A stretch of 64,000 nucleotides of DNA. It comes from Diaporthe sp. PMI_573 (lineage: Eukaryota > Ascomycota > Sordariomycetes > Diaporthales > Diaporthaceae). The translations under genes were made by a program, and so were the position numbers. The stretch spans positions 1,612,001-1,676,000 of the forward strand of contig JAJTUP010000006.1 of the NCBI GenBank assembly GCA_021399435.1, given 5' to 3'. Each line of letters opens with the position of its first letter. Position 1 is the first letter of the stretch. A model generated the notes under the pieces. It was not told where the DNA came from. It was given only the letters and a program-made list of their open reading frames with translations, and ran no database searches. Shown one piece after another: positions 30,894-44,500 of this stretch.

Positions 30894-33800
30894 AGCAATC
30901 TACCAGCATTGTGTAGGAATGAGTACGAGTTGATGTTGATGACAGCAAGTCATGATGAGAACGGGCGTCGATTTTGCGGTCTTTTTTCCATGTGGGCATG
31001 GGGTTTCCTCATTAAACGGTGCAAGGGACGGCGGCATACATAAATCGCTTACAAGACAATTGGGTAATATTGCGAGGTTGCGTCTCATTGCACAGCAGCA
31101 ATGGCGACACAAACAAATGGTACGAGTCGAACACGGGAGGTTACAGTCATGGTGAGGTGTGTGAGAGCCCATCTCTTCATTGAGGTGCCACATGCCGGCC
31201 CCTTTTTTCTTCTCTTGTCTTGTTATACCACTCTCTATCTGGAAGTCGGGTCAGGGATGTTCATAGTCTTTGCCATGTGTGAATAAAGTATTGTTCTGAC
31301 AAAAACTTTGCTGCGGTGCTTGCCTGACGACTTCTGTCAGCCATGCCCATGCTGCCACTGGTCCCGGTAACCGAGTCCGTGTCTGTTCTCGCTGCTAGAT
31401 CTACCCTTCGGCTTGCTCCTGTGTACACAGCGCCAGCCTGTCATCTCAATCCAGTCATCGAACTATCAAGTGTCCTTTTGATTTCCCTGAAAGCAACGGC
31501 ACGTACAAGCAACGTGACGCAAATGAATACATCGTGGAGATACCATCTCACAGCCAGACCTGCCATAGTACTGTGGGAGGGCGGAATTCAGTCCGGCTTG
31601 AGGCATGACCTCCTCCAAGGCTTATCGGGCCCACGCTCTGTTTACACAAAGCTTAATTAACACCCATGGTGAGGTTGATGTCAAAGATATGGCGGAAGCA
31701 GGTGGTCCATCCATGCGTTGAGCCCCGAGGGAACGATGCTTGTCTCCCGAGGAAAGCCGCGTTCAATGTTCGATAACGTATCTAGAATTTCGAGTGGTTG
31801 GAACGCCGAGATGGTGCATTCAAAGGAGATCTCACATCGTGGGAGATGGCATGGGACGGATTGGACGTAGCCCATGGGGGTTCCCCTATGTCCTGGTATT
31901 AGGATGTCGTTCTTGTCACACTGATAGGCCGTCCTCTGTGCCGCCACAGCTGGCAAGACCATGTCACTTTACTCCGGGGAGACCAGCACAGTCCCATCAG
32001 TCTGGCCATGGTTGGACAAAAGCATTCATTTTTAATAGCTCATCATTGACTTGGGGGGGGGGGAGTCAAGAACATGGCTGGGTCGCCGACCATGCCTTCC
32101 AATTCGGCTTCTCTCTGTCCGGGGTTCAATAAGAGGTAATTCAGACGACCGGTGTCCCCGGCCAAATCAGTCGGTGGTGTGCCGGGTCCTGAATTGAACC
32201 TGAGCCCGGTGTACGTCTCACAGTATGAGATCACGGACGAACACAGGCTGAAGGCCATCGATTTCGCGGGACCTTGCGCCAACGCTAAATCGACGGACCC
32301 ATTTGAGCCTGGTTAAGCTAGTCGCCTGGCAATTACCAAGTAGAGCCACGTCGGCAATGCGCTCGCTCTAGGTCTTTCGAGAGCACAATGCTTCACGTTC
32401 CTGGAGCCCCGGGGGGCGCGGGAACTTGGGATATTCTTTGTTGCCAACCGGCTAGGCTGATCTGCGAATACCTGCAATAGCAATCTGCGGGGTGATGCCC
32501 TGGCTGAGCTTTGTCCGCGGCAGCTGCGCACCAAGGCATTTTGAATGATGGTTTGATGAGGCGCGGTGGTACCAGCAGTCCTGGCCTGCTTGAAGTGACG
32601 GCGGTTGGAATAGATCGACCTTGTGGAAATGACTGCCGGCAATAAGCAATGCAAGCAGATGCAAGCGCTCGAGGGCTCAGCTTGCCTTGTCCGTCCTGTT
32701 TGAGGCCTCAAATTGGACATGGTCCAATGGGATGAGTGGCTGGTCAAGCTCGCGCCACACCTACGGCCAAGTGTCGTAGGCGTGTAGATCCAAGGTGTGG
32801 TTGCACTCAAGTCTGATAAGCCGCTGCATGTCAGGGGTACCAGCACGGCAGGGGTATTTCAAGGTTGTTGCTGGGCGGCCAGCTAGCGGGATTTCAGAAC
32901 TTGATGCCGACTGCAAATGGCTATCGGCGGGATGCTCTTTCTAGGCTAGTGGCCTGCAAGTCATAAACCATGGAGGCAGAGAGTTCTGACCACGATCTGT
33001 GCTCAGCACGTTTCTTTTCCCCTGGGTGGTGATGCGATTCGCCGTGAGCGGTGGTCAAAGAAACGGCTAGAGGGCTGGAGGCTGGGGGGTTGAGCGTATT
33101 CCCTTTCGCTTCCTTTTCATCGTCGCCGAAAGCCTCAAATATTGCTTGGCCACTGGCTCGTGCCTCAATTGCTGTGATGAGGTGGCCACATGGAGAAGTA
33201 GTACAGGTGGGATGGCTGCAAAGACAAAGGGTGATGAAGGGGACGAGCTCATCTCATGGCCTGGCACGGTCGAGGCACCGCATTTCAAATCTCAAATTTG
33301 ACGGAGCTAACCCGCACGCGGATACGCACGGTGACCACGCCGACGAGATGAAAGAGTCGGGCAGCTCATTGATAGTTATAATGCCGCCGAGACATGGCAC
33401 AGATGAAACCAAGTGTCCTGTGCATGCTGAGTGGCCTTCTGGTCTCCCAGGCGGTAGTAACAGGATGTCACCTGCACGACGGAAAGGGCAAGGTCGTGAG
33501 ACGGGTCGAAGGTGACATGTGGTGCCCGCAAATTAAGGACGTTACACACGTATCAAGACGCCGGCCGGGTGTTTCTGGGCGGGTGGTAATCAACGACAAG
33601 CCTGGAGAAGCTGGGGAAGAAATACACCCAGGCTGCCAGGCGGCCAATGGGCCCGACGGTGAGAACCCAATCGAGCAAGTGGAGCAGCTGGCTTCTCGCA
33701 CGGATTCGCGTTCGTGCGTTCGTGCGCAGATTACAGCACAGAGAAACAGGTACCTGTCTGGGTACCGGGCACCCTCATGTGGTTTCTCGACCATATGACA

Positions 33801-36245
33801 TCACCTTGACTGCGGCTCTGGTTCGCAGGCGTCGCCCATCGGTGCCTCTCCGTCGCCAAATCTGGATTCTTCCATTTCGTGTCGTTATTATGCCGCAGAA
33901 TCGGCTCCCCGCCGACAGACATGATGCCAGAATACGTCAGTCAGGCTCGGTTTTTTCTTCCCTCCTACGTGGCGCGTTGCGTCCTTTCCTCCGTGTGGCC
34001 TCCCCTCAACGATGCTCGTGCACTGATCCATGTCTCTGCCCCTGCCGGTGCAATGCAACGTCAGGACTGGGGCTTCCTTGCCAGTCCAAGGCCCGGCCCA
34101 GATGCGGCATTGTCCAATAGTGGACAGCCGACGCCTGCGACCAGCCACCCAAGTCGACCAACAAACACTCAAAATTGACCTCATCTGGTCTTGGAGAGCT
34201 TGTGTTCCCTGCTTGAAGGACACGCTAAGTTGCCGGTTCGCCGCCTGCTCGCATTTATCGCGATGGGTGCACCTTGCTACATAGCGTAGTAGTACTAGCA
34301 CCTGAGGCCGCCCCCAGACCTCAGAAGACTCCAGCAACAGGCTTTCGCAGGCCTTCAACGTCGGTCAGAGAGCGGGCCCTCTGGTCGGTCCGGCTGTTGC
34401 ATCCATACTGAATCGATCCGTCGGTGAGGAACCTGCCAGAGTCAGGCCAGCCCACCGCGTGTCCACGTAGCACCATGGATCGCAGCAGGGAGACGGACGG
34501 ACTGAGGGGATAGAACTGGCGGTGATTGTCCATGTCCCTGATTGCCCACTCCGAAGAGCATGGCTGAAGGGGGGGGCCCCGCGTGCTGGAGTCCGTCTTG
34601 CGTCGCGGCTCAAAGCCATGGGTCACTGAATCTTTCGGTCCTGACCGCTTTCGTGTTGCCCACATGTAGCCTTCCAGGTTTCAATGTCGTCGCCGTATTT
34701 CTTGTACCCAAGCCTGTGAGAGGGTCGTGGGTCGCAGCGCAGTCAGGCGAGTGACACGGTCATTGCAAACACCGCTTCTGATTTGCTTCCTGGCCCCATT
34801 CTTTGGTTGTCGGGCCAAGGAAGGCTTGGTGCATGGGATGGCAACGGCCCCAGTGCTCCACACCCAGAATGGAGGTGAATGCCCCAGGGCCACAACTGAC
34901 AGATCCGTCAACCCCAGTGGTCCCCTACCCTACGTCGAGGCAGCTCCGGGCTGGGCTGCGGAGGGCTGCGGTGGGCTGAGCTCAACCCCAAGAGGCATTC
35001 CGGGTAATTAATACGTCAATTGAGTCGGATCGTATGCAGTGTGAAAGAGTCCAAGGTCTGATCTTGTCCTCGGCCTGGCACCGCGGTGGCATCGCGTACT
35101 ACCGCAGCCCATGCAGACTGGCAGACCGGAGAGCAGGGACAAGGTCGATCGTCGGAGGTTTCCAGCCCATGTCGAAAGGTTCTGGAAAGCGCAGCTGGAA
35201 TGAGCATGTCCCAGTGGCCATATGGGAGGGCCCACCTTGGTGGGGAGACCGACGTGCATCATGGGCGGAGATCGACAAGATCAGGGCCAGAGCTGCAGCC
35301 TCCCAGCAAGAAACAATGGCACCTGGGCACCTGGGCCAAGGCAGGGATGCCCACGCCGGCCATGGAGGCCCACAGTGACGAGACCAGGTACCGCGCCAGC
35401 CAAGCTCCATGACGCCAATTGGGCGGCAACGACCTTCCGTCACCAGGTACCGGAGCTTGTACCTGGCCATGGTTTGCTCTGGGAGGTGGGAGCTGCCGTG
35501 GGAGGCACTCTGCCTAGGTAGTATCAAGGTATGGTGCGGTGACTCTGTGGCCGTAGTGACGAGCCGACGACAAGCTGCCAGCAACTGCCATGCCAGCCTT
35601 GACCTCGCTTCACACTCACACGCACGTACAGTAGTGTCAGTCAACCACCAACCGCCTGCCTGCGTACCTGCAGTTCCTTTTTGCGTGCCCCCTTCTTCCT
35701 TCTTGACCGTCACCCATCCCATACCACACAGCATCATCTCGACCTTGCACCCCTGGCAAGCCTCGTCCGTCGATCCAGTAAGTGCGTGCCGTTCTCCCAG
35801 ATTGCATACTGTAGCACCTTGACTTCCTTGCCTTCCCTGTCTTTCCATCTGCCCATCTGCCCATCTGCCTGTCTGCCTGTCTGCCCGTGTACCCGTCCTG
35901 GCCTTGGCTCTTTGTGTTTGTGAACCACTGCACTGGCCAAGATCGCACCTTCCCCCAGCCCAGCCACCTCACTTCGTACGCACCTGTGGCCCCGTCTTTA
36001 AGTTCGACGGCGCCCGCCCCTTCAGTCTCCTCCAAGACGCCCGTCGCCCTCCTCCATCTGTTTACCTTCACCACTTACACCCACCCGCGCATCTTCACAC
36101 GCGTTGACCCAACTTTTCATCCAAACAGCTTTCACCACTTCAAAGTATTACTGCCGCACATCGACATTCGTCAATCTCATCTCGCAGCCACTATCAATCC
36201 ACCAACCAGTCACCCACCAGCCCAACACCAAGACCAACAGTCAAG
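30894..36245. other. 5.3-kb non-coding gap with a long CT-rich leader at its right end
   Basis: No protein-like ORF; the longest open frames, such as 35099-35848 on the minus strand, have no domain signal. AATAAA at 31282-31287 may end the RNR1 transcript. A run of 11 G lies at 32053-32063. From about 35640 to 36245 the + strand is strongly pyrimidine-rich then CA-rich, a leader typical of highly expressed fungal genes, and it includes the 8-bp repeat at 35849-35888. Confidence 0.5.
35849..35888 (+). repeat. 8-bp tandem repeat CTGCC(C/T)(A/G)T x5
   Basis: Five contiguous octamers: CTGCCCAT twice, CTGCCTGT twice, CTGCCCGT once. It lies in the pyrimidine-rich leader about 360 bp upstream of the CFEM start codon. 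Confidence 0.9.
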
Positions 36246-37264
36246 ATGAAGTCTGTCGCCGTCCTCACCTGTGCCCTCCTTGGCGCCGTTTACGCCCAGG
36301 ACATCAACTCCGTCCCCGAGTGTGGCGTAAGTACACCCCCCCCCCAAAACTTTGTTCTCTATATATTTGTCGTGCGCCTCTTGCTGAAACCATCGTCCAG
36401 CGAACCTGCATCCAGAACATGCTCACCCAGCAGGAGAACCTGGGTTGCCCCCCTGCCAACGGCCAGCCTGATCCCTCCTGCCTCTGCAACAACGCCGACT
36501 TCAGCTTCGGTCTGCGCGACTGTGCTCGAGAGGCCTGTGGCTCCGAAGTTGAAGACGCTGTCGTTTCGTACGGCGTGGCCTACTGCCAATGTAAGTGATG
36601 CGCTGCGCCTGACCTTTCTGCATCGCCCTCCATAACCTCCACAATTGGACCCAAAACTGACCTTTGGCGTCGTCTTCAAAAACAGCCGCTGGTGTCAGCA
36701 TTCCCACCACCGTCGTCGTAAGTTCCCCACCTCGTCCAGCTTGCAAGTCTCCAATCTGACACACTCGCAGTCTGGTGCTTCTTCTGCCACCGGCTCTGCG
36801 TCGGGCTCTGAGAGCGGCTCCGCCACCGCTGAGTCTTCGGCCATCACCACCTCGTCTTTTGCCACCACTATCACCAGCGGTGACTCGACCATCACCACCT
36901 CTGCTGCTACCACTATCTTCGGGGTCGGTGGTGGCGCAGCCTCTTCCGCCTCCAGTGCCGCTTCTGAGGCTTCCGAGTCTGCCTCCAGCGTTGGCGAGTC
37001 TGCCTCGAGCGCCGCCTCCAGCATCGGCAGCTCTGCATCCGGTGCTGTTAGTTCTGCTACCGACGCTGCAGGCTCTGCCGCTTTGAGCGCCGCGGGCGAG
37101 GCGACCAGCTCCCAGTCTGAAGGCTTTGTAAGTCTCTCCTCTCCTTGGCGGGCCGGACCGTACCTCTTAGTACTAACACCAACGACTCGTAGGCCCCTCA
37201 GGTGACTGCTGCCCCGGCTGCCGGCTTCTTGGCCGCTGCTGGTATCGCCGCCATGCTTCTCTAA
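36246..37264 (+). CDS. Secreted CFEM protein with a predicted GPI anchor
   Basis: A 243-aa cell-surface protein. Exons are 36246-36326, 36401-36590, 36686-36717, 36771-37127 and 37193-37264; introns are 53-95 nt and one has the perfect branch site TACTAAC. Residues 1-17 (MKSVAVLTCALLGAVYA) are a signal peptide. The CFEM domain follows (about 24-92) with all eight Cys in family order: PEC, RTC, LGC, PSC-LC, RDC, EAC, AYC. An Asp after the central C-x-C (NNADF) is where haem-binding CFEM proteins place their ligand. Residues 100-220 are a Ser/Ala/Thr/Gly stalk suited to O-mannosylation. The hydrophobic C-terminus (AAGFLAAAGIAAMLL) is a GPI-transfer signal. CFEM proteins act in haem/iron uptake, adhesion or virulence; which one applies cannot be read from the sequence. 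Confidence 0.94.
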
Positions 37265-38101
37265 GTTGACTGAGAAGTCTACAATCCCTAATTTTGTTTT
37301 CGGTTCTTCTTTCACAATTTTCTGACGTTGCCACGTCATGAATTAATCCTCGACCTTCTCGACACTCGCTCTCTTCACATTTCATCCCACGGTTCATCCG
37401 AACATTGTCTTCAGCGTCCACAAGGGGTCCGGTAGATGGCGTACAAAGGCAACGGAATTAGAGGAGTGGACCAGGGGGAACTCGACTGAAATGGAATGAA
37501 GGACACATTGGAGTTTGCTGGCGGGGAAAAAAAACATGATGACGAGATATGCTGAATTCCTCTGCCAGACGGCATGATGGATGTACGATTGATATGGTCT
37601 GATTGGTGGCAATTTGCCAGGACGTAATGCGGAGGGCAACGAAGCCTGCGTACAGGTGCAGGTGGTAATGAGGCCTCACGATGAGGCTTCCGCATATGGT
37701 ACTTTGAGATACCCCTCCCTGAGAGCTTTGGGCCAGGGTGGTTTTTGCAGCTTAGGCTCCTTCTCGCTCTCTTTAATGGCAACGTTCCTAGAGAAAAGCC
37801 GCTTTAAGGCGATGAAAATGCTGCTGCTGCTGCCGCCGCCGCCGCCGTGATGTGTTGTGTTGAGAACGGAGATATGGTGGCAGCAAGCTAATGTGGTCAC
37901 AGTATGGTGTGTTGCCAACGTGTGGCTGAGGTGCTAATCAGGGGCTTAGTCATCCAGGGGCTGCAATGACATACGTCGGGCTAGGCGTCGCAAGCTCGCG
38001 CTGCGGAGCACTTTACCTACTTCAACGTACTTACATGTCCTCTACCCGAAGTGGTTACCAGAACACACGGGAATGCCAAACTGAGCCAGCTCCAAGGCAG
38101 G
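37265..38101. other. Intergenic region between the CFEM gene and ALG2
   Basis: No coding signal. It contains a (CTG)4(CCG)5 run at 37821-37847 and a stretch of 8 A near 37527. The ALG2 promoter must lie in the right part; no TATA box is clear. Confidence 0.4.
37821..37847. repeat. (CTG)4(CCG)5 trinucleotide run
   Basis: Uninterrupted CTG units change to CCG units with no loss of phase. It is outside any credible gene. Confidence 0.9.
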
Positions 38102-39718
38102 ATGGCAGAGACGACAGCGACACGAAAGAAGAAGACCATTGTCTTTTTTCACCCAGATCTTGGCATTGGCGGTGCCGAGAGGTTGGTAGTCGATGCCGCT
38201 GTGGGACTGCAGAACAGGGGCCACAAGGTTGTCATCTTCACAAGCCATTGTGATCCGAAACACTGCTTTGACGAGGCCAGAGACGGTACATAGGTCCCTC
38301 CCGCCTCCAGTCCTGTTCCAGCCCGGCCCAGCCCCAGCCCGGCCCAGCCCAGCACACATTGAAGCCCCCTGTAACCAGTTGCTGACTCCAACTCCAAAAA
38401 AAAAGGAACCCTCGAGGTTCGCGTACGCGGCAACACCATTTTCCCACCCTCGATCCTCTCCAGGCTCAGCATCTTTTGCGCCATCGCGCGGCAGCTGCAC
38501 CTCCTCGTACAGATCCGTCTCAGCGGCGAGCTTGCCTCCCTGCGGCCCGATGCCTTCTTCGTCGACCAGCTCAGCGCCGGACTGCCCCTCCTGCAGTTCC
38601 TGCAGCCCACGGCGCCGATCCTGTTCTACTGCCACTTCCCCGACCTCCACCTCGTCCAGGGCCGGGACTGGTGGCTGAAGAAGCTCTACCGCCTGCCCTT
38701 CGACACCCTCGAGAGGTGTAGCATGAGCTTCGCCGATGCGATCGCTGTCAACAGCAAATTCACGAGGGGCGTGGTCTCGCGCACCTGGCCGAGCCTGGCT
38801 AGGGGGAGGGAACTGAAGGTTGTGTATCCATGTATCGACATCAAGCCCATAAAGGGCGGGGGCGGAGGCAAGGAGGGCGGTCTGAAGTGGGAGCATGGAG
38901 ACATCATTCTGAGCATCAATCGCTATGAACGCAAGAAGGACATCGCCTTGGCTATCAAGGCATACGCTGGGCTGCCACGGGACAAGAGGAATGGCGTCAA
39001 GCTTATCATTGCCGGTTTGACTCCCTTCCCTATGTCGCTGGTCCCCTCTACTCTACGGCACTTATCCTATTCGCCTGACTGATGCATCTACTCCTTAGGT
39101 GGATACGACTCTCGCGTGTCCGAAAACGTCTCCTACCACAGGGAGCTCGTCGAGCTCGCCAAGTCCCTCAAACTCACCGAGGCGACCGTACACTCGGCAC
39201 AGACTGCTCTGGCAGTGCCGCCCGAGATTGACGTCATCTTCCTGCTGTCGGTCACAAACGCGCTCAAGCAGCAGCTCCTGAGGTCAGCGAAGCTGCTCGT
39301 CTACACGCCCTCGAACGAGCACTTCGGCATCGTGCCCCTCGAGGCGATGCTGGCAGGCGCCCCCGTGCTGGCGGCCAACACGGGCGGGCCGACGGAGACG
39401 GTCGTCGAGGGCGAGACGGGCTGGCTAAGGGACCCGTCGAACACCGCCGCCTGGACCGAGGTGATGGGCAAGGTCCTGAACGGGATGAGCCAGGAGCAGC
39501 TGACGGAGATGGGTCGCAAGGGCGACGAGAGAGTCCGCGGGCAGTTCGTGGACACACAGATGGCCGAGAGGCTCGACAGGATCCTGACGAGTGTCGAGAG
39601 CCCCAAGCGCGAGGGGACCCTGATGGCACTGCTGGGCTTCTTGGGCTCGGGTGCACTCGTATTCTTCGTGCTGGCCGCCCTGGTTGTGCTGTTAGCCATC
39701 GCGCTGACCAAACAATGA
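38102..39718 (+). CDS. ALG2: ALG2 alpha-1,3/1,6-mannosyltransferase
   Basis: A 470-aa GT4-family enzyme that adds the second and third mannoses to the dolichol-linked N-glycan precursor on the cytosolic face of the ER. Exons are 38102-38285, 38406-39014 and 39099-39718. Landmarks: [15 protein letters not shown] at residues 15-29 (acceptor-side Gly loop), [11 protein letters not shown] with the conserved H-x-[20 protein letters not shown] (donor phosphate-binding region) and [12 protein letters not shown], whose Glu338 and Glu346 form the E-x7-E motif. A hydrophobic C-terminal segment (about 440-468) ending TKQ is a membrane anchor. Intron 1 (120 nt) is C-rich with repeated CCCGGCCCAGCC and reaches its acceptor through nine A residues. 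Length fits fungal ALG2. Confidence 0.97.
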
Positions 39719-41509
39719 ACGTATTACATGGCCCGCGCGCGTTCGATGGTTCCGCCATGGGAATGCACCCAATCGCGAACTTTCACCCAGATAACATATC
39801 CGGCAGACCTTGTGTTTGTGCTGTTGATCGGCGTAAGAACTTTAGACTAGGCATTGTGGTGGGTTTGCGGATGCGAGCAGGCCCGTCTCGGAGACGAACC
39901 TTGACCTTTCGGACGTATACGCACGCCTCCACAAGGGAGAGAACACGGGAGAGCGACGACCAGCAGTCGCATGAGCGTACAGGCTCCACTGATGAAGTCG
40001 GAGGTCGTGCCGGCCGAGGGGAAGCAAAAGAGCCGGCAGTCTAGGAGCTTCACGGCCACGCAAGTCGAGGGAGACACACAGTGTGCTCTCAATCGAAAAG
40101 ATATAGAAGATATCAGCCACGTAAAGGGGCCACTTCATGGGAATGGATGGTACCGTTGGAAGATAGATCCCTGAAATACCACAGCGTTTCACGTAGTCAT
40201 CTCTTCCTGTGCGCCTCTGTGCTCTCCCTTCTTGCGCTACTTCCGACTTGCACCTTCCTGCCTCCGGGGACAAGCTTTGTTGAGAAAGGATGTGGGACTT
40301 GATGAGGGACCAAGTGCGTATCTACAATCAGTTCGTCGATACACATGTGGATAACGTGTCATGACGGCGACCTGCAGGTGGTTTGGTCCATCTTGCTTTC
40401 CATTAGACTGGTGTGACCTAGGCCAACTCGATTAAATTATCATGCAAACCCCCCCCCCCGGTGAACCGCTTGTCCGCTGCACCCGCTATGATAATGTGAT
40501 TTCCTTGTCCCAGTGGCGACAATGTCGAATTCGTCGAGATCCCGCCTCTTTCCATGCTTTCACGCTGTCCTCCTATCCCTCATCGCTCATGGTCATAACG
40601 AATACCTGGCATACATATATATATACCGGGCCCATCCTAACACCCTGCTGGTCCAGGGCCTTTACCTCGTGTCTGTCCGGCGGCGGACCTGAAAAGTACG
40701 GAAGGACGAGCAAAATCCCCGGTGTTCCGTGCAGACGACAATGGACCTCCCTGGGCGCCTTGCTATGACCGTCAAGCGAAACTGCCCAATTCTCCACCCA
40801 ATATGCAGAGATCCCCAAACCATTCGAGACACCCAGGGCCTGGTTTCGCGTCTTCCCGCTCCTAATGCATGCCTGTTGTAGGTCTTTCCCACTTGAACCC
40901 GTCCCAAAGGACGAAAAGAATTATACATAAATAAAACACTGCTCCTGCAAGAGCTCAACGATCGAAGTCAACTGTGCGGTGAATGCTGCATGAACTGCCA
41001 TGCCCGCATGCCGCGCTCCCGCTATTCCTGTCAATTCTCGCGTTGACTGACCCACGCATCTCCCCTGGTGGAAAGAAGTTGAGGGATCAGCACGTTTGAA
41101 AACTGCAGGGAAACAGCTGGGACTATGCTTCGAAAGATAAACAGTAGCCCAACCGAATGGAAATTGTGAACGCCCCGGGCCAGGCCTCGTCCCAACATTT
41201 GGGAGGAAGTGGCACTATGCAAGTAATAAGAGATGCGATCTTGAAGCCGCCGTATAAACGGAGAAGTATGTATGTGATGGTAGTAACAATTGTAAAGCAA
41301 ATAGCCGACCGATGCAATTTTTCTGACGCGTCGTAATCTTAGGTACTCAAAATCCAAAAAATGAGTCTCGAGAGAGGAGTTTGTGCGATAGTGTGCTTAG
41401 GTGGATCAGTTTGTTGCTGCCCACGAGACCTGTTCAAGCAGCCTCAGTGAATGGATGTGGTGGAACCGCGAAGCTTCTTGTGTGTAATCGTACAAGGGGA
41501 GTACAGTTT
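39719..41509. other. Convergent intergenic region downstream of ALG2
   Basis: No protein-like ORF. It holds a run of 11 C at 40449-40459, a short ATATATAT tract near 40614 and an AATAAA at about 40930. The 3' UTRs of ALG2 (+) and the kinase (-) enter from either side. Confidence 0.4.
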
Positions 41510-44500
41510 TCACTCCCCAGGGGCGAACACCTTCTTGGCAGTGTCGGTGCTGCCCACAGATGCATTGGTGTTGCGTCTTTTAGACCCGAAGACAATTTTG
41601 CCCATGGAATTGGGAGAGCCTTTAGTAGCATTCGACTTCTTAGATCGATGGCCCATCATGAGGATCCCATCATCGCTGTCGCTGTCGTCGTCGTCATCAT
41701 CAAGACGTGCAGGCGGAGTTGGCGTGGAGTTCCCGACAGATTCGGGCTCATGGTCGTCAACAAAGACGGCACCACTGCGTTCATCAAGCTCCGTTGTCTC
41801 CAGAGGAAATCCGGTGACAGGCTCCTTTGCTAGCGCTGGTGGTGTTACCGAGTCCGTCGTTTCGAGGACAGCGCGCCGGCTGACAGTCTTGGGGTTGCCG
41901 GGGTTGCCGAGGAAATCTCCTTCGGGATCCGCAGACACCGAAGAGGCCCCGCTGAGCAGTGCCGGTAGGGACGGGTCAGACTGGAATGCAAGCATCTGGT
42001 CCGTAGCTGTCTCCCTGAGATCCTTCTGCGACGCAGACGTGGTATAGCTCACTGGGCTCGTCACCACGCTGGGGCTTGTCCACGGGGTGGCAATAGCTTC
42101 GCGAGAGTTGGATTTGGATGAAAACGTCGTGCTAAAGGTCTCTCCACGAGACGGTGCCCCGTTACTACCAGAGTCATCATCATCTGGAGAAGGAGGACAA
42201 GGAACACGAGCCGCGTCAAGCTCGGCAGCTGGTTGGAGCGCCTCTTGTCGGCGCGCATCCTCCTCATGCTCAAGCCTTTGGCGTCGACGCAAGGTCTCCT
42301 GAGCTCGAGCAAATGACTCAGGAGTCGATGAAGCATAGAGCCTCGGGGGTGGTGTCTTGCCTTCGGGTATGTCCTGGACACGGTGTGCCGTCATCGGCCT
42401 GTCCTCAATCTTGACGACTGTTCGAAACTTGTCAAGCATTGGATCCGACCTGTGTTGGCCATATTGATACGATGAAATGGTGTTAGGGGAGAAGAATTGA
42501 GGTGAGGGCAGTGGGCTGTCTCCAAAAGCCCGGCCCAGGTCCAAGGACCGCATCTGCGAAAGCTTCTTGGGCTGCTCGAGACTTCCCGGTGCAATGAGAG
42601 AGCTCAAACCGACTCGTGCTTCTGCTCTCTTGTCAGGGCTGGAAAAGACCAGAGCTCTGTCGACCGATTGGGACCTTGTCGAGTCGTCGGAAGGATTCGT
42701 GCCTCTACCTTTTCTGCGGAGGCCGCTCGAGGCATCCGAAGGGTCGTCAAAAGAAGGAGTGGCTGGTGCAGTGCGAGCCTCGACAAGGTCGTTGTGCAGA
42801 CTTATCACGGCATTCGAGATCGACCGCGAGTGCCTGTGGCGCGAGAATTCCATTTGAGCCGATGTCGGTGTCTGGTGGTCTGTGATATCTTCTCTGCCAT
42901 TAAAATTCGTGGCAATTTCAGGAAGCTGATGTGATGGGTGGCCGCCTACCGCTCCCGGCTGTTGCGAGGTTGGTTCCACCTCGGACGATGGCTCTTCTGG
43001 ACTGGCCGTTACGCTGTAGGTCAGGGGGTGCTCGCTATGCGTATGCGAATGTTCTCTCACGGTAGCAAAGTAGTCGCCGTCTCCACGTAAGCTCTTCCTG
43101 CGTGAGTCGCGGAGGTGGTTTGTGATCGGAGTGTGTGCAGGGCTATCACCAGCCGAGCTGGCAGCACTGCTGGTGGCCCTTCGTCGGGAAGCTCCCTCGG
43201 CGCGTTCCACCGATCGGCTTGTCAATTTGGTGAGTGTCTTTTTGAGCGTAGACCTCGCTCGCTCTAGTAGTGTAAGAGGCACAACGGCGTCATCCACCTC
43301 CTTCTCGTTGACCTTGATTCTTGTGCCCTGAGTCTGCCTTTGCGGGTCCGTGTCGTCGATCCAGCCCATGATATTGGTTAGGTTGGAAAGTACCCAGGGG
43401 TGGTACTTGACTCCTCTTAGTGTGATCCGCTGCCTTGGGTCCTTGATGAGCATCTGCCCCAGGAGATGCTGTAAGCTCTGGTCGACATCCTCGTAAAGTA
43501 GCTGGTGGTCGTCTCGGTATGGAGCACTGTTGACCCGCTTGTAGAGCGAAGATGTGTCCGGGGACGTGGACGGATCCACAGGCCTCAGCCGCCTCGTGGG
43601 GATGTGCACCTTCTCGGTTGCGATTTTCCGGAACATTTGGAACTCATCCTCGGCCAGGAACGGAATTCGAGCAAATATCATACAGTAAAGCGTTACACCC
43701 AGGGACCAAACGTCGATCTGTTCGGTGACCTTGGGAGGCGGGGAGCTATCGAGGTCTGTGTAGCACAATTCGGGAGCGAAGAAAGCAGGGGTTCCGACAG
43801 TTTTGGACAGTTCGTACTCGTCATCAAAGTCCTGCGCTTCTGATTCGGAGACGGTATCGTCAGGTTCGCCATCTCGCATCGGCCTGCCAAAATAAGACAC
43901 GCCGAAATCCGAGATCTTGACACGATGATCCCGAGTCCAGAGCAAATTCGCCGGTTTGATGTCACGGTGGACAATCCCCTGATAATGCAAGTATTCAAGA
44001 CCGAGGACGACGTCACGGAACGCATATCGCGCCTCTTCAATGGTGAAGCAGGGAACGTATGAAAAGTCGTCGGCGAAGGGGTCATGAGGTTGCGGGTTGA
44101 AGTCGATAGAAGACATGTGTGATATGATGGAATCAGCCATGCTGGGAGATCGCTCTCTGAATCCAATGTCATCATAAGCCCCATACATTGTTCCGGCAAG
44201 CGCGCTGGACGAGCCAGGGTTCGAGTGAAGGGGCCCTGGAGTTTCCATGTCATCTTCGTTTGAGGTCGGCGCCCCTTCGGATGCAACTGCAGACATTGAC
44301 CGTACCGACTGCGTTCTCGACGGGGCATGTGAGGAGGGTGCAGATCCTCGGGAAGCCGGTGAGTGCGACCTCCGCGAAGAAGATGTGTGCCGCAAAAGAT
44401 CCGCCTCGGAGGGCCCCGATCTTGGTTCGGACTCATCTTGACCTAATTCCAAGCTCCAAGGGTCGACGTGGGTACCGGTCTTCTCTGCCAGGTGGGAGCG

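Noticed and set aside
27506..33755. AGGTACCT palindromes (27506, 27571, 33748) and other GGTACC sites
   Set aside because: Short palindromes at about the frequency expected by chance in 64 kb.
35099..35848. 249-codon minus-strand ORF
   Set aside because: Low-complexity Trp/Cys-rich translation in pyrimidine-rich leader DNA; no homology recognised.
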